The notes beneath the pieces were generated by a model. The model was given only the letters and a program-made list of their open reading frames with translations, was not told the DNA's origin and made no database searches. 64,000 nucleotides of DNA from Cryphonectria parasitica EP155 (taxonomy: Eukaryota; Ascomycota; Sordariomycetes; Diaporthales; Cryphonectriaceae), in the NCBI RefSeq assembly GCF_011745365.1, contig NW_024468910.1, positions 4,306,068-4,370,067 on the forward strand, written 5' to 3'. A program made the translations under genes and the position numbers. Of this stretch, positions 36,623-46,932 are shown piece by piece (the stretch's first letter is position 1; the number at the start of each line of letters is the position of its first letter).

Positions 36623-38044
36623 GGAGAAGGGGGGGGGGGGGGGTGGCCAAAGTGTGTTTGTCAAGTCATTGCTACGAGGGCCAATATCACGAGTGGTGGT
36701 TCCCAGAGGAAGAGGGTTATGGGGCTTTTCGACCCACAAACCAACAACGCCGCTGTACCGAAGAAGACTGTCCAACAAGCCTGAGCGAGGCCATGCCATG
36801 GGGCCATATTCCAGCGAGATCACGATAGAAGAGATGGAGGGAGTCTCACCAGAGCGGGCCATTCCAGAGAAGTGACGCCAACGAATATCATATACCAAAT
36901 AGACAGGATCTGAGCCAGTCGTATTGACTCGATATAACGAGTGTGACAGCTCTCGCTGGCCCGATCCGATTTGGATCTAGATACTCAGAGGCCTCACTAC
37001 TCGCGATGATCCAGGGAAAGGTCTACAAGATGGTTCATCACAGCGTTAGAACTTTAATCCGAGAGTATCATCAACCTTGGCTCAGTGAAAAACTTCTCAC
37101 CAATGATTCTATCCGTGACGCAAGCCCAGCCCGACTCTGGCGACCTTTAAAAACAATACCTCTGCCCCGAAAGAAAGCGACGCACTGGAGACTCTGAGAT
37201 CCGGGCGAGATAGTCTCTGTCCCTACCCAAACGCAGATCGCAATACTGCCAAGAACTCAACTCCCTCTGACTCAATAAGCCCCCTCTTTGGTAGTGCTCA
37301 GCTGTAGATCCAACATATACTTCCATACGTATGGTTCATCAGGCCCCAGTATAGTGCAAAGCGTACCCATCGTCAGAGTTCCCACAAAGCATGTGACGAA
37401 ATCCCGCCTCCCACCCCCCACAAATTCTATCTAGATACCCAACTCAGGGGAATAACCTAAATGACCGCCGTTTCTATCCACTGAGGCAACAACGTGCAAG
37501 CACAACCCCTCCTCCAACAGCCATCGCCAAGCCCGCGGTCGCTCGGGCAGTGCCGGCAAGTGGTGGTAGCACGCAGCTGATGCTTATCAGACAGGGTATC
37601 CAGTGTGTGTTGGGTTGGGGGTAGGCGGCACCCAGACGGCCAAGACGGCTGGTTGTGCTTGGGCAGCCAGCAGAGCCTCATTAGAAGTGTATTATAAGGT
37701 TTTGACTTGGGATGGCAAGCTCTTATCACGACGGCGGACCTGGGAACTCATCCGGCATCAAGTGAGAGCTTGGCATTAACACGAGCACCTTTTGAGTTCG
37801 TTGGTTCACAGGTATTTTGATATTGTTGAGTCTCGAATGTAGTTATTGCTAGGAAGTGATACTGGAAAAATTAAAGATATTGGAACGGAGTCTTTGTCTC
37901 GTGGTATCGTAACTAGAATGCAAACCGTGAAATCTGGTAATCCGCGGCCGGAGTCCAAATAGGACTGCTTCGAGCAGAAGAAGATTCATAATCAAGCAGG
38001 GAAACATCAGCCAGCTGCTGCATGTACCACACCGATCTGTCGTC
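36623..38044. other. Intergenic, 1.4 kb, no gene seen
   Basis: 3' flank of the CHORD-CS gene, opening with a 15-base G run at 36629-36643 just after the stop, then sequence without protein-like frames up to the end of the convergent minus-strand membrane-protein gene. Confidence 0.5.
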
Positions 38045-39350
38045 TCAGGGTGCGCTCTCTTCGAACCTGGCGTTGTCGTTCAGGCTCGGCTGCAGGTCGG
38101 CCACCCTTGCCCATCTCGCCCGGTCGTCCGACTCCTGCTCGTCCACATCAAGGTTGCGATGGGCCACACCTATTTCAGCCCCCGCTGTCTTTGAGTCTGA
38201 GCCGGTCACGTTGCTTGATCGTCTACTGACAATGCTCTCCTCGTCTGAGCGTATGCGCTCCGCATGTCGAAAGGTGGGCTCGGCTTCCTTGCCCTTTGAA
38301 GTGGCCCTGGAGGACGACCGCTCTCTGAGTGTCTCGGCCCTTGAACACGTTGGCGTCTGCGATGCATCTCCCTGAGGACCACGTAGCCGCGTGGTGGGCT
38401 CGTCCCACCTGATACTGCCGGAGTGGCTTTTGACTCTCGCCCTGAAGTCTGTCGAGATGCTAGGTGCTAGTCTGATGATGACATCCCCTTCTTTGGTGTA
38501 GCCAACGACTTTGGCGTTGAAATTCTCTGATACTTCTGTGTAGACAGTCGGTGTATCATCATCAGTGACAGGCGAAGGGTCACCAGAGTCGACGCTGGCA
38601 TCCCGAGGAGTGGTGGACCTATTTGCACAGAGTCAGCAGAAGAGACACAACAATCACCTTGTGTGTAGGAATGGACCGTGAACAACCCTTTAAGAAGAAG
38701 ATGATGATGATGATAATGACAAGTACTCACATCTTACTGAGTGGCTCGTCACGGGATCGGCCCCTAGGCCTACGGCTGTGGCTCCGACTCCTGAGGTTTC
38801 GGCCAACGCTTTTCGCCTTGCTCTTAACCTTCCCCTGAAAGTAGTGGCCGAGGCCCGCAACGACCAACACGGGCGTACCAAGTGCAAGTGCCCAGGGCGG
38901 ATGACGTCTTCCCTTGATCATGTGTCGAACGTGGAGGCAGATACCAAACATGGCCACAACAGCACCCACTTGTAGCACGGTCCAGTTGGACCAGTAGAGA
39001 CTCGCGAGCGGCTCGTGGTCGCAGAACTGGAGCGTGAGCAGGACGAAGACCTCCAGGATCGCGGCGACGAGGCTCACGAAGCTACAGGCGAGGGTCTTGT
39101 AGAAACACCAGTGTATCAGTTGTTTCCGCCGCGTGTCTGACACCCTCATATGCTCGATGCGCTCCATGACCCTGCCGTAATACCACGAGGCGCTGAACAG
39201 GAGACAGAGCACAAGAAAAAACAAGCACCAGTACATTGCCTCCGCCTCGGGCCGACTTAGGTGGTGCATGAAACTTCCATAGTATTCGCACTGCCGTTCC
39301 TTCTCTCCCATGTTTGCCAAATTTTGGATGTTCTGGATGTCGGTCGTCAT
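38045..39350 (-). CDS. Four-span membrane protein, uncharacterised
   Basis: Predicted 397 residues. Model: complement of 38045..38618 and 38731..39350. Four hydrophobic segments are visible: near MYWCLFFLVLCLLFSASWYY, LACSFVSLVAAILEVFVLLT, WTVLQVGAVVAMFGICLHV and WALALGTPVLVVAGLGHYF. After the last span comes an Arg/Ser-rich patch (RNLRSRSHSRRPRGRSRDE), then, across the intron, a long hydrophilic, acidic and Ser/Thr-rich tail. The splice joins LSKM to STTPRDASVDS in frame. I do not recognise the family. It looks like a fungal integral membrane protein with a regulatory tail. The start is either 39350 or an in-frame ATG at 39389. Confidence 0.7.
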
Positions 39351-40366
39351 GTTTTCGACTGATCTTTTCTTTCCACAATGGCGAGACACCTAGACAGCGG
39401 CTATCATTTGGCCTATATAGCTGTACCTTCGGGCCTCGGCGGCCTCTAGACTCGAGCTAGAAGATGATGGTCTGCCTGTAGGAACAGCGACGCCGTGACG
39501 GCTCGACGCTGGACAGGTAGTAGCGCGATGATTCGAAGTCAGGTGGTCAAGTAGCGTTGGGGTAAGAAGTAGGATGCAGTATGTAGGTGTAGTGGGTAGA
39601 TAGAGGAAAGCTTCTGTGTAGAGGAATTGACCGGGTCACTCGTCATGGTTATTGAACCGCAAGGAGAAGAGGAGATGCTTATCAGGATGGTACGGGACGG
39701 TTTATAACATATACATTGACTAAGATGGAGCAGGTTGTAAGTGGAAGAAATGAAGGCTGGGCGTGTATAAAAATTGTGAGATGTGCAAAAGCGGCGGTTC
39801 CCCGTCAAGAAAAGACCCGTCAGAGAGGCACTAACTTCAGTAGACACCACTGGCGGCATGCCGTGGTTGCCCTTGCCTTGCTAGGCCATCTCTTCTATGA
39901 GCTCCAGTCGGGTCGTTGAAGAGTCAACGATGCCCAGCCCAGCTTTGCAATTCCCAGAGCTAATGATAGCTAAGGAACTCAGCCTCCTTCACCAAAGCCA
40001 ATGTGTCTGTTTTGGGCAGAGATGCGCAAAACACTCCGATGCCAAGTCTTGATGCAGGGGTGATGAGACGGTAGTTGGGAGGCCCACTGTCGACAACAGC
40101 CTCAGCTTTAACTCCTCTCGAGTACGACATCAAGGTTCCCAGGCATCCAAGGTGTCTAATCGGTGTCTGCTGGTGAGGACTGTTCATCCCATTCATTCTT
40201 GTGGTAGTCCCGCATCCACCGGAAGCAGGGACGTCGGCCCCGGAGCCAAACCTTCAGGAATATGGAACTTGCTTCTTCCAGACACTGCTGACGTCGAGGA
40301 TAATTCTGCTCTGGTCTGCCGTTGGCCGTAGTAGAAATCCAATTTCATGCCGGAAATTGGTACCCC
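39351..40366. promoter_or_regulatory. Intergenic, promoter of the membrane-protein gene
   Basis: About 1 kb between two minus-strand genes. No coding frame is supported. Confidence 0.45.
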
Positions 40367-41731
40367 TCAACTCATTCCTTCCATCAATTCGACGCGGTCC
40401 AGGACCATCCCTTTCCTCAGGACAAACTGGCGCAGGGCCTGGAATTCGGCCCCCTCCTCCTCGCCGAACCGTTGCATCTGAGAGAAGCCAAAGGAGCACG
40501 CAACTTTGTCGAGTGCCGCGCGCTCTTCCTCATGCAGCCAGCGTTCCCTCAATGTAATTCCTGGAGCCCATGTCACACGCTTCATGTGGTCGTTCTGTGT
40601 GAGAATAGCCAGGAGGCCCATGGACCCCGTGAAGCCAACGTACGCCAGTATGCCAGCAGTCGCCACAGCGGTCGCCGTCCCCTGGTCAAAAGAAGTCTGC
40701 AGGTGAGCGAGGTTTGAGGCCACAAGATACACCGCCAACGGAGCAGTGGCAGCGGCCGAGACAGGGAGGAGACCTCTCCTCAAAACTTTCTGTCTGATGA
40801 ATGCCTTGGTGGCGTACGTGTTCTCAATGACGCCGATGGCCGCGTCCAGGTTCTTGGCTTCGATCGCTGCGTCCAGCGCCTTCTCGACGATAGTAGGATC
40901 GACAGCATTTGCCGCTTTATCTGGGGCCTGCTGCACGTACTCGACAGAGCCAGACTTGCCGTTGGGCCTGGGTTTGGTGGCGTACAAGCTGAGAACGTAC
41001 GGGAGGGTCTCTACTCTGCCAAGTCGTGCTTGTATGACGACGTAAGCTTCCAAGACCCGAGCAGTGATAAGAATCGAGGGATGAGAAATGATTTCGAAAG
41101 CCACCTGGGATATGTGATCGATTACGTCGCTTGACGGGGAGTTCTGGGCGCTTTCAGCAGCCAAGTGCTGTGTGGTCTTGGCTGCGGATCTATCCAGGGA
41201 CAAGAGTGAGGACGCTGCGGTATCTGACTCGGATGCTTTGGTGGAAGTTTGATTTATGGGTGCGCTGAGGGCGACACTGGCCGCTCTGTTACAGTGAAGA
41301 AGGGCGGTAAGCACGTCGTGTTCAGGAGGAACCTGATGCCGAGCAAGGAGCTGGTCCTTGGCATGATCGGCGGCGATGATGGCGGCATCTGCTGTCCCGC
41401 GCGAGGTCGGGCCCAGGTCAGCAGTAGATGGAGATCCGTGGCTGAACGTGCTGCCACGGGCAGACTCGGTTTTTTTATCCTTCGCTGGCTTTGGTGTCCC
41501 AAATCGATAGGATCTCGACGAAGAGACGCCTGTCCTGTGAAACAAGCCTGTTCTGGACTCTGCTGGGCACGGCTTGACTATTGAATTTGTCGCGCCAAGT
41601 GTTGCGATGGAGCGCTTGGCGAGATGGAGGGAGGAGAGGTGCGGCTGAACAGCGAGACATTCATGAATCTGCCGGAATCTCGGGCTGTCTCGTGAGGCCA
41701 GACACCGCTTTGTCGTGACGGACAGCCGCAT
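40367..41731 (-). CDS. Predicted mitochondrial inner-membrane protein, uncharacterised
   Basis: Predicted 454 residues, single exon. The N-terminus MRLSVTTKRCLASRDSPRFR is rich in Arg/Ser and lacks acidic residues apart from one Asp, as for a mitochondrial presequence. The middle has a helical, possibly PPR/TPR-like portion (ILITARVLEAYVVIQARLG, VETLPYVLSLYATK, VEKALDAAIEAKNLDAAIGV). Two hydrophobic segments follow: LLPVSAAATAPLAVYLVASN and AVATAGILAYVGFTGSMGLL. A charged C-terminal domain (ITLRERWLHEEERAALDKVA) ends the protein. I do not recognise a named family; the layout resembles fungal mitochondrial gene-expression or membrane-assembly factors, which is a guess. It is divergent from the verprolin gene. 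Confidence 0.7.
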   Translation of the reverse strand: MRLSVTTKRCLASRDSPRFRQIHECLAVQPHLSSLHLAKRSIATLGATNSIVKPCPAESRTGLFHRTGVSSSRSYRFGTPKPAKDKKTESARGSTFSHGSPSTADLGPTSRGTADAAIIAADHAKDQLLARHQVPPEHDVLTALLHCNRAASVALSAPINQTSTKASESDTAASSLLSLDRSAAKTTQHLAAESAQNSPSSDVIDHISQVAFEIISHPSILITARVLEAYVVIQARLGRVETLPYVLSLYATKPRPNGKSGSVEYVQQAPDKAANAVDPTIVEKALDAAIEAKNLDAAIGVIENTYATKAFIRQKVLRRGLLPVSAAATAPLAVYLVASNLAHLQTSFDQGTATAVATAGILAYVGFTGSMGLLAILTQNDHMKRVTWAPGITLRERWLHEEERAALDKVACSFGFSQMQRFGEEEGAEFQALRQFVLRKGMVLDRVELMEGMS

Positions 41732-42624
41732 TCTGAAGTGATGGCTTGAGATAAAGGCACGGCAATCGTGAGAAAGGCCTTGGTTGGGCGGTAAGGAAAG
41801 GGACTGTGAGGCCTGTCCAAATAGAGGGTCACTTCAGTAGTAAGTTTTATTGATGCATGGTCTGGTGAGCATTCAAGCAAGTCGTTTTTCAGGTGGGTGA
41901 GTCGTCGTTGCTTGCGTTGATGGCCGAGGACGTTTCTGGGAATGAAATGTGCCAAATGCCAATTCTCGTTTCTGGGCCCTGGAGTCGTCTTTTTCCCTGC
42001 TGACAGTACAGACTGAGATGAATCTCAAAGATAGGGTAGAATATGATATGTGACCGTGATCGTGATCGAGATCGCGAGTCAATCTTGACAGGGTGATAAG
42101 CCGTTTTCAACACTCTCTCGTGCGTGGTCGGAAAGTTCAGGATGAGAATTATCAAATCGACCGAAGAGAAGCTTCGCCTTGCATTGTCCATGCCGCCACA
42201 ACCCGAAAGAACACCCCTACCCCCGTCGTGGCTGGAGCCTAATTGCTGCGCCACACCTCTGACGACACCCTGGAGCCCAGAACCCAATCTATTCATATGT
42301 TCATTGCAGTCCAACCACCAACACACGGCCCTTCAGCCTGATCCCTTATTACTGTTTACTAGAGTCAGGCTGGCACTGGATTTCTCTACATTCGCGCCCT
42401 CTCTCTCTCCATCAGTCACTCGCTCGAGAACTTTTCAAGTTCTTAGTCCAACGTCGCAGACGATTTGCAATCACGAGAGTCAACCTGCTGCACAACTTGG
42501 GTGGTGATATCGTACACGACAGCCCCAATCATCTACGGCCTCCTTCCACCATTTCTCCTCTATCGCTGGAGAAGTACAGACTGAGCCACAAACTGTTCGC
42601 TCCCACAGCAAGAATCTTACGAAC
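41732..42624. promoter_or_regulatory. Divergent promoter, mitochondrial protein and verprolin genes
   Basis: About 0.9 kb. The verprolin side (42380-42620) is pyrimidine-rich, including a CT run near 42401, as expected of a fungal leader. No gene is seen. Confidence 0.5.
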
Positions 42625-44137
42625 ATGCCGCCGCCTCCACCACCTCCACCTCCTCCGCCGCCTGGCGCGTCAGGAGGTCCTCCTCCTCCTCCACCACCAC
42701 CGCCTGGTGGTCTCCTATCGCGTCCTGCTGGTGGGTCCGGAAGGGTAAGTCTCCCATGGTGGAAACGTCTTCTGCGCCTGAAGACGGTCTTTACTGACTC
42801 TTGACGGGTGGGTATGTGTGTTCCAGGGAGCTCTCCTCGCCGATATCAACAAGGGGAAATCCCTCAAGAAGACCGTTACGAATGATCGATCCGCGCCTAT
42901 CGTAGCCAAGGCATCCGGCGGCGCTGGGCCCTCGCCGCTGGGGGGAGCACCACCCATACCTGGCATGACGAAACCACCTGGAGGACTCGCGCCGCCTGTG
43001 CCTGGGAACAGGGCTAGGAGCAACAGTGACCAGGGCAGCAGAGACGCTCCCGCCGCTCCCGCCATGGACAGCGCTCCGCAGCTGGGTGGCCTGTTCGCAA
43101 GTGGCATGCCAAAACTACGAAAGACAGGCGTGGGTGTAGACACAGGAGGTATGTCGTCAGTTGTTATTGGGTCTTGCTTGACTTGTTAGGCGTAGTACAG
43201 TGAGGCTGACCGGAAGAATGTCGTTGTAGCCAACCGAGACGCATCTTATCTGTCCGACCCAGAGTCATCCCGTTCCTCAGCGCCGAAGCCCCCGACCATG
43301 TCAGCTCCTAGACCTCCAGCCGCCGCTGCTCCGGCGGTCCCGGGGCGTTCAGTGCCGAACCTGCCTGCGCACCCTTCGCTGGCAAATTTGAGGAGGCCAG
43401 CCGCCACAGACCGTCCGCACTCGTCAGCCTCTATGAAGCCCGTGCCGCCTCCGGTGGGGAAGAAACCACCTCCTCTCCCCAACTCCCGCAAGCCCTCCGC
43501 ACCCCCGCTGCCAGGCGCACCGGCACCCCCTCCGCCGTCTATGTCTGCGCCTTCTCTCCCACCCGCGCCACCGCCTCCACCGCCTACATCTGCCCCTCGC
43601 CCGCCTCCAGCGCCGCAGCGGTCGCCAGCGCCTCCACCACCTCCTCCCTCATCGGCAGCTACACCGAGCATAGCTGTCCAGGCCATCATGGGCGCCGCCA
43701 CAGCAGCAGCCGCCGAAAGGAACACAACGTCGCCAACTTCGGCGCCCCCACCGCCTCCACCCACAAGTGCGCCGTCACCACGCTCTGCAGCCCCCGCCCC
43801 TCCGCCTCCACCGCCCGCTGCTTCATCCGCCGGTGGCAGCGTTAACCGCGCGCACTCCGGCTCGGTGTCAGGGCTTCGGTCCATGCTGGACATCAGCTCC
43901 TTCACACTGCAGCCAAACGGGGCCGCCAAGAGCCCGAGCCCGACTCGGACCGACTCGGTAGCCTCCAGACCGAACGGTGGAGGAGGAGCATCAAGGGGCC
44001 GGATCGTCGTGGAGGATCCGAGATGGAAGTGGGTGGACCAGTCGATGTTCCCCAAGCCGAGGGAGTTCCGTAGCAAGCCGAGGAGGTACAGGGCGGGCAG
44101 GGGAAGTAGCGTGCCGATAGATCTGAGTTCTCTGTGA
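42625..44137 (+). CDS. VRP1: Verprolin / WIP-family actin regulator (WH2 domain)
   Basis: Predicted 449 residues. Model: 42625..42744, 42827..43148 and 43230..44137. The N-terminus is M followed by two polyproline tracts separated by Gly/Ala/Ser; it is followed by a WH2 actin-binding motif (GALLADINKGKSLKKT) placed exactly after intron 1. The rest is Pro/Ala/Ser-rich with many PPPPP blocks that bind profilin and SH3 domains. The C-terminus carries the WASP-binding-type segment (DPRWKWVDQSMFPKPREF), as in WIP/verprolin. Such proteins recruit WASP to Arp2/3-driven endocytic actin patches. The symbol is by family match; orthology to yeast VRP1 is inferred. Because of its base composition the gene makes long shadow frames on the other strand. 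Confidence 0.88.
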
Positions 44138-45435
44138 AGGGCCTCATAATGGACTGCTGCTTGTTTTTCGAAGAGGAGCTAAGGAGATGGAATGTTGATT
44201 CTAGATGACATGCCTACGGGAGAGATTATCAAACACTAGATTGCAATGACAGCGTTTGATGTGAGAGGCTCTACAATCCGCATCTTGATCTTGATGAAGT
44301 ACGCGACGCCTGAGGATCGTTCGGTGAGTTCTCAGCCAGCACGTGCAATTCAACCTCATTGAATCTCAGCCGCTCCAGAGCTGAGCTTTGCAGTGCAGGT
44401 ATCTCGTCTCATTCTTTGCTATGTAGCTTGGAGAAAGCTGTGATAGAACACGCATAGACCCTTTCAAGTCCCGAACATCCCTTTCTGTCTGGCCCGTTTT
44501 CTCCCAGATAAGTGAGTGATGTGTAACAGCAAATCTAGCTCCTATGCCTATCTTTCTATGAATACTTCCAGCACAAGTACTTAGCCCTCGTGGTGATACT
44601 TGCAGACCTTTTCCAGACCCAGCTGGATTCTCCTCGTGTTCTTCATCCAGTGCTCGCTCTGGTAATTGATCCAACAAGCGCATCCAAGTTTGTAGGGGCC
44701 GGCTTGGAGAGACAATCAATCTCGGCTGATGATCCCCTTTGCTGCTTTCTTCAGGATCATCGTCTCTTTTCCCAGCATCCTCACACTTCCTTTACCTGCA
44801 ATACTCCTTCTAAATCTGTCATCTAAAATTTCTTGCGTTCAGCCACTCTCCAGGCATTCGCAATGTCGGTTTCCCCTCGCCACTGTGATGGGTTTTGGAG
44901 CTCCTCTGGGTCTGCTCCTTCTATCTGAGCCTCGCGCTGAGCCTTCATGCGAGCTCGCCTTTTGTTCATTTGCTGTAATGTTTTCCTTTTCTTTTTCAAA
45001 ACTTTACTGTCATCGTTGCTTCAAACCTTCCGCAACTTCGCCAGTTATTGCTTCCACATGTGCAATCTGCTTAAACTTTCTCAATACTGCTTCAAGCCTT
45101 CCGTGCCTTCGCTAATTCTTGCTTGCAGTCTTCTTAAACTTTCTCAATACTGCCTCTCACATTCCTCTTGTTATTTATTTTCAGCTTTGTATCAGCAGTA
45201 GTTGAAGTTTTTCTAACCCCCCAACCCTCTCAACACCAAACGTAGATCTTATCAAGTGAACTTCCTGCAGTATAGTTCAACGCTGCACAGTCGCTGCTAC
45301 CTCGACACTTGTGTTTAATCACTCTTCGGAATTACTGTTATGTATTGGGCTTGTACATACCTTTTCTGATTTTTTTAAGTTGAAGACTGGAACATCGCTG
45401 TTTACAAAGTAATATTTCTCTAAATTTAATGATTA
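44138..45435. other. Intergenic between verprolin gene and retrotransposon
   Basis: 3' flank of the verprolin gene followed by T-rich sequence. It includes a two-unit imperfect tandem repeat at 45018-45151. I see no intact gene; frames at 44590-45201 are low-complexity and probably not translated. Confidence 0.5.
45018..45151. repeat. Imperfect two-unit tandem repeat
   Basis: Units at about 45018-45088 and 45089-45151 both begin GCTTCAA(A/G)CCTTCCG and both end in CTTAAACTTTCTCAATACT. The second unit is a few bases shorter. Confidence 0.7.
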
Positions 45436-45440
45436 GTAAT
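45436..45440. repeat. Target site duplication, left (GTAAT)
   Basis: GTAAT flanks the 5' LTR and recurs at 53186-53190 after the 3' LTR, the 5-bp duplication expected of a Copia integration. Confidence 0.85.
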
Positions 45441-45607
45441 TGTGAAAAATGGGGCATATTTAACCCTAACCCTCTGTTTTGGTCTCCTCATAAACCATCT
45501 CAGAGCCTGGTTTAGTTACTTAGAAGATCTTCCTTTTGTATTAGATAGATTCAATCTCAACACTCATTCAGCCACTTCCACGTGCTCAGCTCATACGTTT
45601 CTCCTTA
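45441..45607 (+). repeat. 5' LTR (167 bp)
   Basis: Begins TGTGAAAAATGGGG and ends CTCCTTA. The end is fixed both by the GTAAT duplication and by the primer-binding site starting at the next base. It includes two copies of CCCTAA-type sequence (AACCCTAACCCT) at about 45462-45473. Identical to 53019-53185. Confidence 0.9.
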
Positions 45608-45620
45608 GTTATGAGCCCGG
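45608..45620 (+). promoter_or_regulatory. Primer-binding site, initiator tRNA-Met anticodon arm
   Basis: GTTATGAGCCCGG directly follows the LTR. Its complement, CCGGGCTCATAAC, is the 5' side of the anticodon stem and CAT loop of eukaryotic initiator tRNA-Met. Drosophila copia is known to prime from such a 5' half-tRNA-iMet; the same here is inferred. Confidence 0.75.
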
Positions 45621-45744
45621 TTCGCAAGAATCGGGTTTAATCTTCCCCTTATCTATCGAAACAGACTGAGCCGTTCACTTCTTATTCTTTCAGAATACAT
45701 CTTTTGTCCCAAACAGTCATACTCACGCTCCATCAAAGCCCACG

Positions 45745-46932
45745 ATGGAGCGCGAACCTGACGACCTCACGCTCTCGGTAAAGTACACCGACACCTACTC
45801 CTTTCCATCCTGGTACAGCATTTTGCAGTCCCAGAGCAAGGGAAAGGGTGTTTGGGAGTATCTAGACCCGGATGGCCCAGATGCGCCCTCTCTCGAATCT
45901 GAAGACTTCGACCTCGAGTTCTCCAAGTTCACTCAGGATCTTGAGGAGGAGCGCAAAAATACTATAACGGAGAACTACAAGCCACTCTCTATCCAGAAAC
46001 AAGCTATTCTCTACGATCAGGAGATGAAACGCTTTCAGCTTCGTTAAAACAAGCAGTTGCATGCTCATCAGAACGTACAGAGAATATGGAACTGGATTCA
46101 GAAAACAGTACCTCCGTTAGTCCTCGTTCCTCACATGTACACCTATCCAGGAAAGAAGTCTCCCTCGATTCAACAGGTGCTCAGAAACCTGAAGAAAAAC
46201 CTCTGTCCGTCCGAGGAGAGCATGAAACAGGTCATTCGCCTCCAGTACCGCCATCACCTTGAGCTGGCCACCAGGCAAGGCACTGATTTCCAAAACTGGT
46301 GCCGGCAGCACCAGGATCTCCTGAACCTAGCTCGGGTTTACGGCATTAACGAAGTTGAGAGACTTCAGGGCTCTGATAACTTCCTCGCCGCTATCGGAGT
46401 TCGCTTCCAGACAGAGTAAGCTAAAACGCAACGACATCTCCTCGCTACAGCACCTGACGATGGTCTGCCTATCAAGACTATCGAACAGCTTCAACGAAAT
46501 CTCGCTTCAATCCACCGACTTCAGCCTGAGCAGAAAAAAGGCTCAATAGTATTCGCCACTATAGGCAGAGAGAACCTACAATTCGGCAACTCAGGCACAA
46601 AATCTGGGAAGAAACAAGATGGATCTTTCAGCCAGAGCGAAAAGGGAGATTACAAGTGCCCCTGCGAGTCGTATCAAAGGAAGCATAAATGGAGCCCCAT
46701 AAGCTGCGGAAGGCTGGAGTACGCCTGTACCGGAGTCAGGCCAGACTCAATCTTCAAGGCCCCATCTGACGAGCAAAGAAAGAAGATCCTCTCTAAGCTG
46801 GCCAGCAAAAACTATCAGAAGCTCCGTTCAGACCTTATCAGGACTGGATGGCTTCCTCAAGGCTGGACAGAGGGGATTCCACAGAGGATGGAGAACAACA
46901 GGAATCTCTATCCAGGCACTATCGAGTGCTAG
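45745..46932 (+). pseudogene. Copia gag, broken by stop codons
   Basis: The frame starts MEREPDDLTLSVKYTDTYSF and continues through stops at 46045 (TAA), 46417 (TAA) and 46930 (TAG). The first two fit CAA-to-TAA changes and the third fits CAG-to-TAG, all in CpA context on this strand. The middle is a helical capsid-like region (QGTDFQNWCRQHQDLLNLAR). Near 46650-46735 there is a Cys/His cluster (YKCPCESYQRKHKW then SCGRLEYAC), probably a zinc-knuckle variant. The downstream pol is in another frame, so either an indel lies between about 46848 and 46930 or a frameshift once joined them. Confidence 0.85.

Noticed and set aside
43246..44076. 276-residue Gly-rich minus-strand frame
   Set aside because: The complement of the proline-rich verprolin exon; Pro codons read as Gly on the other strand.
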